NCBI GenBank assembly: GCA_025594325.1
Contig: JANHCV010000013.1
Span: 620,001-684,000, forward strand
DNA from: Blastocladiella emersonii ATCC 22665
Taxonomy: Eukaryota; Blastocladiomycota; Blastocladiomycetes; Blastocladiales; Blastocladiaceae
Direction of reading: 5' to 3'
DNA length: 64,000 bases
How positions within the stretch are numbered: position 1 is the first letter of the stretch; each line of letters begins with the position of its first letter. The position numbers and the translations under genes are program-made. This document shows positions 1 through 10,251 of this stretch, one piece after another. Below the pieces are notes generated by a model. The model saw only the letters and a list, made by a program, of their open reading frames with translations. It had not been told where the DNA came from and did not search any database.

Positions 1-2095
1 CCTCGGCCGTGCCCGGCGGCAATTCCCCCGAAACAAACTGCGCCTGCGGGGGCGCGAGCGTGACGGTCTCGCGGAACGGGACGATCGGCGGGGACACGGA
101 GATCGCGCAGCGCGCGAACCGCTCGCGCAGGTCGACGAGACACCGCTCGAGGTGGAGCTCGCCGGACGTCGAGATGACGTGCTCGCCCGTATTCTGGAGC
201 ACGACCTCGACCGCGGGGTCCGACTGGTTGAGCAGCTTGAGCCCGTCGACGAGTTTGGGGAGGTCCGCCGGGTTGCGCGGCTCGACGGCGACGCGGACGA
301 TCGGCGCCGCGTGCGACTCGAGCGCCGCGAGGGACGGGCAGGCGAGGGTGGAGGATAAGGTAGCGGATTTCAGGACCGCGCGCTCGAGGTCGGCGCCGCC
401 GATCCCGAACAGGTTCCCCGCGCCGACCTCGCCGAGCTCCTCGACGTCGCGGCCCATCAGGATGTACAGCGCGTCGACGGCGATCCGCGTCACGTGCGGC
501 TGGTCGAGGCCGAGCGACGGGTCGTATTTCGGGCCGAGCACGTACAGCGTGTCGCCGCGGCGGAGGCGGCCAGAGTACAGCCGCGCCATGCCGATCATCA
601 CCTCGCCCGATGGCGGCGCCGACTCGGGTTCGGAGGCGGCAGCAGCGGCGTCGGACGCGTCGGCGAGCTGCTCGGGCGTCACGGCGCGGTGATCACCCTC
701 CGAAGCACCGTCGAGCGACGCGGCCGCGAGCCGTTTCGCGAGGATCGCGGCGCGGCGCGCGCGGAGCTCGTCGGCGGACAGCGACTTGGGGCGGTACCGC
801 GGGAGCGAGGCGGCGGGGACCGAAACGAGTTTGCTCAAGAACGCGACGACGGGGGCGTCGTCGTCGGCGGCGCACGCGAACACGGCGTTGCGCAGCGACT
901 CGTCGGCCTCGGCCAACATCGGCAGGGCTTTCGGGAGACGCACGGGCTGGCTGTCGCGCGGCGAGGGGATCTGGTGGATGACGGTGACGAGGAGGGTAGC
1001 GGAGAGCGGGAGCCACTGGTTGAGGAGCGACGCGGCGATGGAGACGGGGGAGGCGGATTTCTTGAGCTCGCGCGGGTTGAGTTTGAGCTTGAGCGCGGCC
1101 GCGATCTTCTCGAGCTGTGCGAGGTCCGGGTCGGGCGAGGGCGAGGTGACGGCGAGCCCGCACGCCTCGTAGATGCGCCACACGTTGTCGAGCATGAACT
1201 GCACGGCGAGCGGTTTCAGGTCGCGGCCCTTGAGCTGCGACGGCTGCAGGATGCGTTTGGTCTTGGGTTCCAGGTAGTACTCGCCCCACATGAAGCGCAG
1301 CAGGGTGGCCTCGTTGAGCTTGAGCTTGGCCGCGTACAGCTTGGCAAAGTACTGGATGCGGAACGCCCACCCGTGGATCGCCGACGCGAAGACGACGTTG
1401 CCGGCCTGCGGCGAGAAGTAGAGGTGCTCGTCGTCGTCGTCCTCCTCCTCGGCTTCTTCTTGCGGGATATCGGGCGAGTCGTCGGTGGTGGCGCGGCGCT
1501 CGTGGGCACGCGTGTCGCGCTCGGCGAGCTCGGACTGGTAAAACGAGCCGATGACGGCGTTGGCGTTCTGGATGATCTTGGCCATGTGGTTGTAGGCCTC
1601 GGTCGGGGTCATCTTGAGCTCGGCGACGAGGCGGTCGACCTTGTTGATGACGAGCACGGGCTTGATGCGCTCGGCCCACGCCTGGTGCAGCACCGTGTGG
1701 GTCTGGGTGCACACGCCCTCGACGGCGTCGACGAGGACCAGGGCGCCGTCGCACAGCCGCGACGCCGTCGACACCTCGGAGGTGAAATCGACGTGGCCGG
1801 GGCAGTCGATCAGGTTGACGAGGTACTCGGTTGGGGGAGCGTCGGCGGCGGACCGCACCGCGAAGTGCAGCGCGATGGCCGACGACTTCATGGTGATGCC
1901 GCGGGCCTGCTCGTCGGGGCGCGAGTCGAGGTAGCGGATCTGGCCCGACTGCTTGGTCGAGATGATGCCATTCGTCGCCAGCAGGCTGTCGGACAGCGTG
2001 GTCTTGCCGTGGTCGACGTGCGCCAGGATGCAGATGTTGCGCAGCTGCGCCGGGTTGGTCTGGATCGCCTGCACCTGCGCGGCGGTGACGGGCAT
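1..2095 (-). CDS. EFL1: Elongation factor-like GTPase 1 (60S ribosome maturation), 3' end off window
   Basis: EF-2-like translational GTPase. In known families EFL1/Ria1 works with the SBDS protein to release eIF6/Tif6 from cytoplasmic pre-60S subunits. About 698 codons are visible. G1 is at residues 25-33 (AHVDHGKTT), followed by RGITM (G2), DCPGH (G3) and NKVD (G4). The stretch around LLATNGIISTKQSGQIR and the later GNLFGIGG...VLKSATLSST are characteristic of EFL1 rather than EF-2. An acidic insert lies near plus-strand 1430-1460. The start is the ATG at 2095-2093, the first Met before the G domain. The frame was open wherever it was translated, and no intron is needed. It is divergent from the Ser-rich gene at 2641. 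The C-terminal part (domain V) is beyond the window edge. Confidence 0.93.
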   Translation of the reverse strand, partial: MPVTAAQVQAIQTNPAQLRNICILAHVDHGKTTLSDSLLATNGIISTKQSGQIRYLDSRPDEQARGITMKSSAIALHFAVRSAADAPPTEYLVNLIDCPGHVDFTSEVSTASRLCDGALVLVDAVEGVCTQTHTVLHQAWAERIKPVLVINKVDRLVAELKMTPTEAYNHMAKIIQNANAVIGSFYQSELAERDTRAHERRATTDDSPDIPQEEAEEEDDDDEHLYFSPQAGNVVFASAIHGWAFRIQYFAKLYAAKLKLNEATLLRFMWGEYYLEPKTKRILQPSQLKGRDLKPLAVQFMLDNVWRIYEACGLAVTSPSPDPDLAQLEKIAAALKLKLNPRELKKSASPVSIAASLLNQWLPLSATLLVTVIHQIPSPRDSQPVRLPKALPMLAEADESLRNAVFACAADDDAPVVAFLSKLVSVPAASLPRYRPKSLSADELRARRAAILAKRLAAASLDGASEGDHRAVTPEQLADASDAAAAASEPESAPPSGEVMIGMARLYSGRLRRGDTLYVLGPKYDPSLGLDQPHVTRIAVDALYILMGRDVEELGEVGAGNLFGIGGADLERAVLKSATLSSTLACPSLAALESHAAPIVRVAVEPRNPADLPKLVDGLKLLNQSDPAVEVVLQNTGEHVISTSGELHLERCLVDLRERFARCAISVSPPIVPFRETVTLAPPQAQFVSGELPPGTAE

Positions 2096-2640
2096 GGTGG
2101 CGATCGTGGAGGGGGGTTCGGTCGGTTGCAGCGAGTTGCTCGGTTGCCGTTTAGTAGTAGCAGCGCTTCATGTAGAGTGTCAAGGAGTTCGGGTTGAGTC
2201 GCTCGAAACTCGAAAAGAGAGGGTTGAGTCAGCGTGGCGCGTCACGTGCGCCGTTGCTGCGCTGTCCGACGCGTCGCAATTGTCGCCCACTCCCCCACAG
2301 CCGCCGCCGCCCACCCCCGCTCGGCAACGCCCGGCCGCACGGCCAAAGCGTCCTCGGGGTGTCCCAACGGCTCCAGAATCGATACTCATATCGGAGAGTT
2401 CCTACTAAGCGCTTCGGGTTGACGTGGGTGGAACCCCTTTTGCCTCGCGCTCGGCTGGCGCTTCAACGCCTTTGCTCTGGAGACTTTAAGACGGCGATGC
2501 GGCGTGGAGAGCGAACGCGCCGTCCCGTTCCGGACGCGTCGGACACGCCACGTGCGGCCGCCCTCGACGCGTCGATCACGCGCCCGCTTCTCCTGCTCGC
2601 CCTCATCCTCGCGAACCCAATGAAATAGGCACATGCAACC
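2096..2640. promoter_or_regulatory. Divergent intergenic region between EFL1 and the Ser-rich gene
   Basis: This 545-bp gap between two divergent starts must hold both promoters. It contains a CACGTG-like sequence near 2243 (gtcacgtgcg) and another near 2550 (cacgtgcggc). These are seen by eye and untested. No other gene is visible. Confidence 0.45.
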
Positions 2641-4902
2641 ATGAGCAGCGGCTACTCGGACGACTTTGACGAACTCATTGGCGAGCTCGACGCCGTCAGC
2701 GTCGCCAGCGAGTCGACCGGCGGCGGGCACACGGCCACGTCGCGATCCGTCGCCACCACGCCGTCGGCCGCTGGCGCCAACACCTTGACGCCGGCGGCGC
2801 GTACCGCTTCCGCTGCCGCGTACTCGTCGTCGTTCGCATCCGAGCCCGTCTCGAGCGCGATGCAGACGAGCCGCCGCTCGCGCTCGTCGCTGCCCGACGT
2901 CACCTCATCCGAGTCGCTCCGCTCGCGCACGGGCAGTGTCTCGGCCATGGCGTCGCCGTTGCCGCCCAGCCGGTCGCACTCGTCGGTCGCATCGAGTGTG
3001 CGGTCCGACGCGACCTCGACGGGCGGAGGCAAGTCGGTCGCCGAATCGTCGCTTCCCGCTTCCTCGATCCCGCAGGCGAATAACCCGTCGGCCGCGAGCG
3101 CTGTGCACTCGTCGGTCGCGTCGAGCATGCGGCCCGACCCGACTTCGGCTGCAGCCGCGACGAGTTCGCGTGCCGAGTCGTCGCTCCCCGCATCATCCAT
3201 TCCACCAACGACCGGCCCGTCCGCTACGAGCGCCGTCCACCGCTCCCGCTCATCGCTCGCGCTCCCCGACTCCGACACGCCGCCGCCGATCCGCTCCTCG
3301 GCCGCTTCACCGACCTCGACGTCCATCCCGTCCTCCGCCCCCGCCCCTTCATCGACCGCTGCTGCCCCCGACGCATCCTACTCGAGCGACTTTACCTCTA
3401 CCTCCACCTCCACCTCCGCGACCCCGCCGCGCCCGCCGCAGACCCGCACCACACTGTCCATGGCGACCGACCCGGACTGGGCAGCAGGCATGACGACGAT
3501 CCCGGACCTCGCTGCGGGTGACGTGTCCGCGGCTGTCCCGATCCCGTCGTCGCGCGCGTCCTCGTCGTCGTCGAGTCGTAGTGCGCGGCGGTCCACGTCG
3601 TCGCTCGTCATCGAGATCCGCTCATCACCAGCGCCGCCCGCGCCCGTAACAGCGGCAGCGAGGACGGCGGACCAGGTGTGGTCCGAGGTCGAGGACTACG
3701 TCACGTCCGCGTCGGCGTCGGCCGTCACCGCTGCGCGGACGCAGATCAGGTCGGCGCACGGGTCGCGGTCGAGTTTGGTGGTCCGGTTGCGCTCGGGGTC
3801 TGCGAGAGACCTCGTAGCTGCGTCGAATCCGCCCGCAGTCCAGCGCAGCAAAAGCGGCGAGGCCTCGGTCCCGCCGCCGGCGGTGCGGCGGTCGAGCAAA
3901 ACCGCGTCGTCGTCATCGCTTTCGCGCACCCACTCGGCGTCGTCGCTCGCCAGCACCTCGGCAGCTTCCCGTCGCCGATCTACGGACCACGCCGCGCCCA
4001 CAGCGCCAGCGGCAGGCGCAGCGACCGCTTCCGCCGAGATCCCGCGCGGCGCGTCATGCTGGTCGATCGCGGACGCCGTCGCGGGACCTGTGGTCGCCGC
4101 GACAGATGCAACGCCGTCGCTTCCTGCTGCTCGCGTCGCCCTCGAGGTCGCTTCGGCGGTGGCACAACCGCTTCCCGCTCCGCAGCCCGCCGCCGACGAT
4201 GTCGCGAGACCGCGGCAGCAACCGGTCGCCGCGGCGCCCTTGCCGTCGCGTAGCTCGTCCGCATCGTCGCTTCCACGGCCTCGCTTGCGCGACGGCGCGA
4301 AAGTCTCGCCAGCGGCCGTACTCGCTGCACCGCATGACCCTGCTCGCGACGTCTCATCACCCTCTCCCGCTCCTCCACCTCGCACCGGCGGCGGCGGCGG
4401 CGCCTCGTGCTGGTCGCTCGCCGACACCGCGGGCCCGCTCTCCTCGTCCGCCTTCCGCATGTCCACCGCGCTGCCGAACGTCACCGCCACCTGCCCGCCG
4501 CCCGCCGCCGCCGATACGACGCGCGGCACCTTCACCAGCTCGTGGGGCCTACTCGGCGACGACGCGATGCGCCGTGAGCTGGTGCAGTCGGCGTCGCTGG
4601 TCCTCGTCGCGCCGAGCGTGTCGGCGGCGAGTCCCGCGCCCGCGCCAACGCGGAGGAGGGAGAAGCCGCTCGTGCTCGCGACGGCAGCCGCTCCACCACC
4701 GCCGGCGCCGGCGCACGAGGTCGCGCAGGAGAAGTGCGCGCCACGGGTGCGGCAGCGACGGGCGAAACCCGCAGCCCCGCCTCCCGCAGGCATGGTCGTG
4801 GCGGACCCGTCTCTCGATGTGTGGGCGGTCCCGCAGAAGCTCGTCGACCGGGTCCGGCTCAACGCGGTGCTCAACGACCTGCCGTCGCTGTGTCCAATGT
4901 AA
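2641..4902 (+). CDS. Ser/Ala-rich low-complexity protein of unknown function
   Basis: Open frame of 753 codons with an acidic start (SSGYSDDFDELIGELD). The rest is mostly Ser, Ala, Pro and Thr with scattered Arg. Two near-identical blocks lie in tandem at about residues 110-160 and 155-205 (ESSLPASSIP followed by SAVH). A motif ASCWS(I/L)AD occurs twice, near residues 464 and 587, and a related SSWGLLGDD lies near 630. The C-terminus (about 700-753) is less biased and ends in a Val/Leu-rich helix-like stretch. No catalytic domain, signal peptide or membrane segment is recognisable. The start is the first ATG of the frame. The gene is convergent with the Opy2-like gene, 61 bp apart. Probably an intrinsically disordered scaffold or adaptor, but that is inference from composition only. 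Confidence 0.7.
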   Translation: MSSGYSDDFDELIGELDAVSVASESTGGGHTATSRSVATTPSAAGANTLTPAARTASAAAYSSSFASEPVSSAMQTSRRSRSSLPDVTSSESLRSRTGSVSAMASPLPPSRSHSSVASSVRSDATSTGGGKSVAESSLPASSIPQANNPSAASAVHSSVASSMRPDPTSAAAATSSRAESSLPASSIPPTTGPSATSAVHRSRSSLALPDSDTPPPIRSSAASPTSTSIPSSAPAPSSTAAAPDASYSSDFTSTSTSTSATPPRPPQTRTTLSMATDPDWAAGMTTIPDLAAGDVSAAVPIPSSRASSSSSSRSARRSTSSLVIEIRSSPAPPAPVTAAARTADQVWSEVEDYVTSASASAVTAARTQIRSAHGSRSSLVVRLRSGSARDLVAASNPPAVQRSKSGEASVPPPAVRRSSKTASSSSLSRTHSASSLASTSAASRRRSTDHAAPTAPAAGAATASAEIPRGASCWSIADAVAGPVVAATDATPSLPAARVALEVASAVAQPLPAPQPAADDVARPRQQPVAAAPLPSRSSSASSLPRPRLRDGAKVSPAAVLAAPHDPARDVSSPSPAPPPRTGGGGGASCWSLADTAGPLSSSAFRMSTALPNVTATCPPPAAADTTRGTFTSSWGLLGDDAMRRELVQSASLVLVAPSVSAASPAPAPTRRREKPLVLATAAAPPPPAPAHEVAQEKCAPRVRQRRAKPAAPPPAGMVVADPSLDVWAVPQKLVDRVRLNAVLNDLPSLCPM

Positions 4903-4963
4903 TGATGCGAGTGTACTGTGCAAAACTGATATACAAAACTTGGTGGTGTGCGTGTGCGCGTGC

Positions 4964-5479
4964 TTAGAGCGCAAAGGCAGCGACGGCGCCCGCGACCGCC
5001 GCGACAAGGACGCCGGACCCCGATGCGACGACGTGCGCGGCGCCCGAGCCCGCGGCAGCCGCAGCGGTCGCGGTGCCCGCGGCGGGCGTCGTCACGGCGA
5101 CGGTGCCCGAAGCCGCGGCGGTCGGCTTAGCCGTCGCCGCAGACGCGGAGGTGGTAACGGATCCCGATGCCGTGGCGATCGCGGCCGTCGCCGACGCCGA
5201 CGCAGTCCCCGAGGCGGTGGGCGTGGGCAGATCAATCGGGATCCCGTCGCCGGCGCCGTCGGCCTTGGTGAACCCGGCGGGGACGGCGTCGGGGGCGAAA
5301 CACTGTGCGTCGGCGCAGGACTGGCACGTCTGGCGCGACCGGGCGCACACCTGGCCGCTGGTGCACGGCGGGCACACGGGGATCATCTGCACGCACTGCA
5401 CGCAGTTGCCCGCGTTGCCGAGCTGTGCGGTTGCGGCGGTCGCGAGGGTCGCGAGGAGGGTGAGGGTGAGGAGCTGCAT
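4964..5479 (-). CDS. Small cysteine-rich GPI-type surface protein, Opy2-like N-terminal domain
   Basis: 171 aa. Residues 1-18 form a signal peptide (MQLLTLTLLATLATAATA). Residues 26-61 carry a compact Cys module, CVQC..C..C...C....C..C....C, which resembles the N-terminal domain of the yeast membrane anchor Opy2 (known role: anchoring Ste50 in osmosensing MAPK signalling). The middle is a Thr/Ser/Ala stalk likely to be O-glycosylated. The protein ends in a small-residue plus hydrophobic tail (about 145-171) typical of a GPI-attachment signal rather than a transmembrane helix with a cytoplasmic tail. Yeast Opy2 has a long cytoplasmic part that is absent here, so a MAPK-anchor role is doubtful. 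No intron is needed. Confidence 0.75.
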   Translation of the reverse strand: MQLLTLTLLATLATAATAQLGNAGNCVQCVQMIPVCPPCTSGQVCARSRQTCQSCADAQCFAPDAVPAGFTKADGAGDGIPIDLPTPTASGTASASATAAIATASGSVTTSASAATAKPTAAASGTVAVTTPAAGTATAAAAAGSGAAHVVASGSGVLVAAVAGAVAAFAL

Positions 5480-5840
5480 GGTGAGGGGGCTGGAGGACAG
5501 GGATCGGGGGCGGCGTTAGTGAGAGTTGCGTGGGCGGCGGGCGGCGTGCGGGATGCATATTTACAAGGGGCAACGGCCAGCGTCTAGCGTAGATGATGAC
5601 GATGCAAAGGTTGTTGGTTGGGGAGAGCGAGAGCGAGAGACGCAGGGAGCGCGCGACTTTGAAGACTTCGAAGTCCCCGCGCCGCGCCCCGCACGGTTCT
5701 CGAAGGCGAAACGCTCAGCCCAGCCGAGTCATGAGTGCGCCGCCTGCGCCACTCGCCACGCGCGCCGCCGGACGGACCGGCCGGCCGACCAGGCACCACG
5801 CATCGCGTCGTTCCTCCCGCGTACTGCCACGTTTACACCA
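5480..5840. other. Intergenic, upstream of the first family A copy
   Basis: About 360 bp. It should hold the promoter of the Opy2-like gene on the minus strand. On the plus strand a degenerate version of the family A upstream element (gtcatgagtgcg near 5728) is visible, but the full composite element found before other copies is not. Nothing else is supported. Confidence 0.4.
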
Positions 5841-7240
5841 ATGGAACTCGATGAAAACTTTATGCAACGTGGACCGCCGCCGCCGCTGGCCGCTGTGTCG
5901 CGGTTTGCGGCGTGGCGTGCCTGACGTCCGCGCCACGCGCAAGGAGACGCACGACGCGCTGCTCGGCGCGACTGCGCCGCGGCCGACTCGCGCGCCGCGT
6001 GCACGGCATGGGCGTGGCACAGCTCGAGTACCTGCTCCGTATCGGGACCGCCGCGCTGACTGGTCGGCGAGCCCGACGGGACCCGCCGCGCTGCTACGCT
6101 CGTGGACGAGCACGCCGCTCTCGCTCTGCCCGACTGCCACGCGCGCCGGGTGCCGGTCCGGCTCGTCAAGCACCTCGGCTTTCTCGCCGTCGCGCGGTGG
6201 CGCTTCGATCTCCTTGAACCCGTGCTCGCGGCGGCGGATTCGACGTCCGCGCTTTCATTACATTCCTCGACCACACGGACCTATCCCGCCTCTTCGTCAG
6301 CCAGATCGCCGTAATGCGACAAGACGCTTGACCTGTACGTCCTGGCTGGCTTCTAGACAAAAACGGATGGATGTGGACCGCCGGCTCGCTTGTTGAACCG
6401 CTCGTCTTCTATGGGCCGACCGTGTTCCTGAACGCACTGGCCGAGTCCGAGGACAGCGTCCGCCAAGGGTCGACGCGGAACGAGTTTGGCGCGATTGAAG
6501 CTTCCATCATCGGTTGGAACACCCCGCAATCCGCACCTCGTGCCCGACCAACTCGCGCGTATCTGGTATCGCGTGGATCACCTCGGTCGCCATCAGACCC
6601 GCAGCGACACGCGGGCATGCGTTGGAGTCTGCGGTCCAAGACGAACACCACGTCGTCCTTGCTTGGCACCATGCTGCTTCACACCGTCCTCGACCGCTCG
6701 CCACGCACTTTCACGGCACCGGGCATCACGATCTGCCACACCTGCCCGCTCACGCACCAAGCCGCCTGGCACGACGCGTACGACGCGCTCATCAGCCCAT
6801 CCCTGGCGCCGATCCAGCACGTCGCCGTTTACAGGTGCTGCTGTTCGGGCGACGATGTCTGGGTCCGGCGGCGCGTCGTGGTCGGGTTGGGTGGCGGCGG
6901 CTTCGCCTTTCTTGACAACACGGCAAATGCTTTTTGCTGCACTTCTGAACTGCCGATCCACCACACCCTCGCGTCGGTTACCCGCGCCGACTCGCACTGG
7001 GCGCACGGGTTAGCCGACGCGCGGGATCCGCATCTGGAGGAGCTGTACAGCACGGTGCCCACGGTCCCGATCCCAACCGTCGTCGACCAGGTGGCGGGAC
7101 GGAAGGAAAAGTTGAACGGCGCCCTTGTGGCCGAAGTCGCGCGGCTCCCTGAGATCCCGCCCACGGCCGAGTCCCAGCGCGAACTCGAGAAGATGATGCA
7201 CCAGCTCGAGCAGGGGGAGTGCGTGTGGATGAATGAATAG
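5841..7240 (+). pseudogene. Family A copy 1 (A1), degraded
   Basis: The leader-plus-start module is intact (ATGGAACTCGATGAAA, then ATGCAACGT), giving MELDENFMQRG, but the frame closes at 5924. Family segments then appear in different frames. The middle repeat (RVPVRLVKHLGFLAVARW) is near 6150-6240 and the segment SLVEPLVFYGPTVFLNAL is near 6385-6440. The C-terminal part (SGIAWITSVA, then APGITICHTCPLTHQAAW and FCCTS) runs through 6540-6960, and a terminal frame ends at 7240. Compared with intact copies, the end of exon 1, the conserved intron and the start of exon 2 are deleted. The last frame (6371-7240, 289 codons) is open and could in principle be expressed. Closest in type to the next copy (A2). 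Confidence 0.7.
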
Positions 7241-7484
7241 AGCTGTCCTTGCGCGTTGAAATCCGAGGTCTGCTTGCCTACACCGAATCGATTACGGAGC
7301 TTCCACTTGTCGCAGTCCCTCCCGAGTCGACATCGGGCAAATCTCATGTCTCCTCGCGCGGCGCGAGGACTCCCTTGTCGCGATTTCGAGGTGCTTCGTG
7401 GCGAGTGATGGCGAGCGGACCGTACGCAGCGTATCGTGGAACCCTTTGAACGAGGTGAGCGGTGGTCCAGCTTCCAACCGTGAA

Positions 7485-7505
7485 ACGCGTCGCGATATCA
7501 TGTGA
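7485..7505 (+). promoter_or_regulatory. Composite upstream element, copy before A2
   Basis: ACGCGTCG, five bases, then TCATGTGA, followed by a second CGTGA half-site. It lies 115 bp upstream of the A2 start. The same element with identical internal spacing precedes five other family A genes. Confidence 0.7.
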
Positions 7506-7619
7506 GCGGCCGCGTGATCGCGCACCCCTGCATGCACGGACGGGCCATCAGTCGGGCCATCCGCTCTTGCCCCCTCTCCGCCAACCGCTCAGCGCTACAC
7601 GCATACACGCATACACGCA

Positions 7620-9890
7620 ATGGAACTCGATGAAACCTCCGCGCAACATCCAGCGGCGCTGGCCGCGGTACCGGAGCGGCCCTTGCTGCCGCCTCGCGCA
7701 CCTTGTCCACCATCGCCAACGACCGACTCGTCCGTGGCGTGTGGTCGGTGCGCTTGCTCTGGGACCTGCTTCGCTCGGACCACGGTGTCGGTGAGCGGAC
7801 GGCCGCGCCCGCCGTGCTTAAAGAGTACAATTTTATCCTGGTGCCGCATGCGGCACCAGGAGCCGCTGCTACCAGTGGCTGGGGCTCGTTCCGAGCAGAC
7901 GCCGGTGCACGAGTTGCTGCTTTCCGCATTCGCGTCGTACGCATGCGCCGACCGGCTCGCGGGGCTCGTGCGGGGGTTGGATTCGAGCCAGGTCGCGGAC
8001 ATGCTTCGTGTGGCGCCCAGCAAGCGGCAGGTGTACTCGCTTTGGAGCGCCCCGCTGACACTGTACCCGCTCGTCCTGTTCTCGGCGGCGAAAGCGGGCC
8101 AGCTTGCGCTCTTCCGCTTGGCGCTGTCGGTGATTGCGGAGCACTGCCCGGTACTGCTCCAGGCCACGCTGACCCTCGACGAGTGGGAGGCGAAGGACTT
8201 CCACCTGTACTCGCCCAAGCCCGAGCAACACGCGCGGAAACGGGGGCCTGCCGTGAAACGTTACGAAGTCAATGCGAAGCAGCTCCCGCTTCGGATGATC
8301 GAGTACCTCGGCTCCCTGGCCATCGCGCAGTGGCAGTTTGGCATTCATTCTCAAAATTGTGGTCGACATGACGTCGACGGACTTGGACGCGCTGACGGCG
8401 TTCCTATGCCATCCGGGTATCTCGCACAGCATCGACTACCAACTCGGCGTCCTGCGAACGATAGCCGAGTACGAGACTGTTGACTGGCTCATCGCGAGCG
8501 GCGAGACTCGGCCGGTCGGCTCGCTTCTCGAGTCGCTCCTTGCTCGCGGGCCCGACATGTTCTTGCGCGCCATGGCGAAACACAAGCCTTACATCGTCCC
8601 GGGCTTGAAGGAAGCCGAGCTTGCGGCGATCGAAACGCACATCATGAGCTAGATCGTGGGCCAGCAGCGCATCACGCACGACCAGCTCGCGCAGATGTTT
8701 GCGCACGGATTCGTTCGCCTGCGCTCTCCGTTTTAAGCCAAGTTCATGATATGGGGTGTCGAGCATGACGATGCTGAACTGCTTGATGTGATCCGCGCTC
8801 ACCTTGACCAAGAGCGGTGGACTGACGCGATCGTGAAGGGTACGCAAGCTCGCGTCATCACTGATGGGTACCACTTTTTAATCACGCACAAACTGCGTCC
8901 GCATTATGTAGCCTTCCGCGACCTTCGCAGCGACGGAGTTCTCTCGCTTGCACGCTCCGCCACAATGGTCTTTGACTCTTCAGTACCGCACCTGCTCGTC
9001 CGTCTCGCCCCCGACTCGGGCGTCGAGGCTCTCCACGACCAGTTCCGCGACGCTCTGCTCTTACCCTACTCGCCCTCGGGAGCGCCTATTTCGCCCGGCG
9101 ACGCCCTCGCTTGGTTCGTCAGTCGTGACCTGATCGCCGACCCGATCGACGTCTTCGCGATCACGACCAAGACGCTTTCCGCAAACCAAACAAACAATCT
9201 GGCTTCCGCGCGGAGCGGCATCGCGTGGATCACGACGGTCGCGCTTGGTTCCTCGGAGACGCGAGGCCGCGCGCTCGAGCTTGGCACCGAGACAAACACC
9301 GCGCCATACTTGCTCGGCGCCATGCTGTTCAGCGCCGTCCTCGACCGCTCGCCGTGCACTTGGACGGCTCCGGGTCTCACGCTCTGCCGCGATTGCTCGA
9401 TTACGCACCAGGCCGTGTGGCGCGACGCGCTTGACGCGCTGGTTGACCGCTTCCCGACGGCTTTGCGTGATATTGACGCGAATTCTGCGAGGCCCAGGAC
9501 GCGGGCAAGGTCCGCCGGTGCGTAGCGGCCGGCTTGTGCAGCGCGTTCAACTGCACCTCTACAAACGCTTGCTGCGCTTCCAGCAGCGTGCCGCCGATGG
9601 AGCACCTCCTCGCGTCGTTTGCGCGCATCGACCCGCAGTGGGCTCGAAGCTTTGTTGATGTGGCGGCGCCAAGTCCTCCTCCCGTGCACAACGTACTTGA
9701 CGACACGACATCACCGCTAGCCCCCGCGCATCTCATCAACGCTCTGCTCGATCGCCTTGCGTCCTTGGATATTGGCGTGAGCGACGGAACCATGGCCGAA
9801 TTCGTTCAGATTATTCAGATGCAGCCACCGGTTTTTACGGTTCAGGATTGCCAGCAGTTGAATGAGATGCTCGACCAGTTGGCAATTTGA
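7620..9890 (+). pseudogene. Family A copy 2 (A2), full length but broken
   Basis: The domain order matches intact copies. It starts as MELDETSAQ at 7620, with an F-box-like tail (ANDRLVRGVW) after a frameshift near 7695. The middle region (LLLSAFASYACADRLAGLV) leads to LPLRMIEYLGSLAIAQW at 8280-8335, and a frameshift follows near 8335. Exon 1 ends at 8839 and the family intron is 8840-8911 (GTACGC...GTAG, phase 1). Exon 2 contains GIAWITTVALG, APGLTLCRDC and NACCASS. In-frame stops are TAG at 8650 and TAA at 8734, and another frameshift lies near 9485. The intron length (72 bp) is a multiple of three, so a naive reading frame passes through it. The promoter element and leader are intact, so it may still be transcribed. 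Confidence 0.75.
7837..7860. repeat. Perfect 24-bp palindrome inside A2
   Basis: The two 12-bp arms (CCTGGTGCCGCA and its exact reverse complement) abut with no spacer inside pseudogene A2. It could be a foldback footprint or chance in GC-rich DNA. Confidence 0.6.
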
Positions 9891-10148
9891 GCTTCCAATT
9901 GTTTATGATAAGAAATGCATCCTGTTCTCCACCCGGCCCTCTTTACTCGCGGAAATAGATTATTTCATACTAAACATACCCCTGGGAGTCGCGTCCTTGC
10001 ACTTTCCATTCGTACTTGCAAACTTGGCCAGCTGGGTGTGGGCGGCGAATAGTTTGAGAATCTGGCGTCAAGGGGTGTCAAGTAACTACTCGGTAGCTGC
10101 GTCTCTCTGGTGGTGCCGCACGGTTCGCTCGCGAGGGACAGGCGAGAG
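9891..10148. other. Intergenic between A2 and A3
   Basis: AT-richer spacer with no coding signal. It ends at the composite element of A3. Confidence 0.4.
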
Positions 10149-10169
10149 ACGCGTCGGGATATCATGTGG
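10149..10169 (+). promoter_or_regulatory. Composite upstream element, copy before A3
   Basis: ACGCGTCG, five bases, TCATGTGG (last base differs from the consensus A). A CGTGACG half-site follows. It is 83 bp upstream of the ATG at 10252. Confidence 0.65.
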
Positions 10170-10251
10170 GCAGTCGCGTGACGCAAGCCCACTTCGCCGG
10201 GACTTCGGCGCTCAACTCCGCGTCCGCCTTCCTGCCCCTCAAACGACACCC

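Noticed and set aside
494-2197. 567-codon plus-strand open frame opposite EFL1
   Set aside because: Antisense shadow of a GC-rich gene; composition is Arg/Gly/Val repeats and the minus frame carries all EF-like GTPase motifs.
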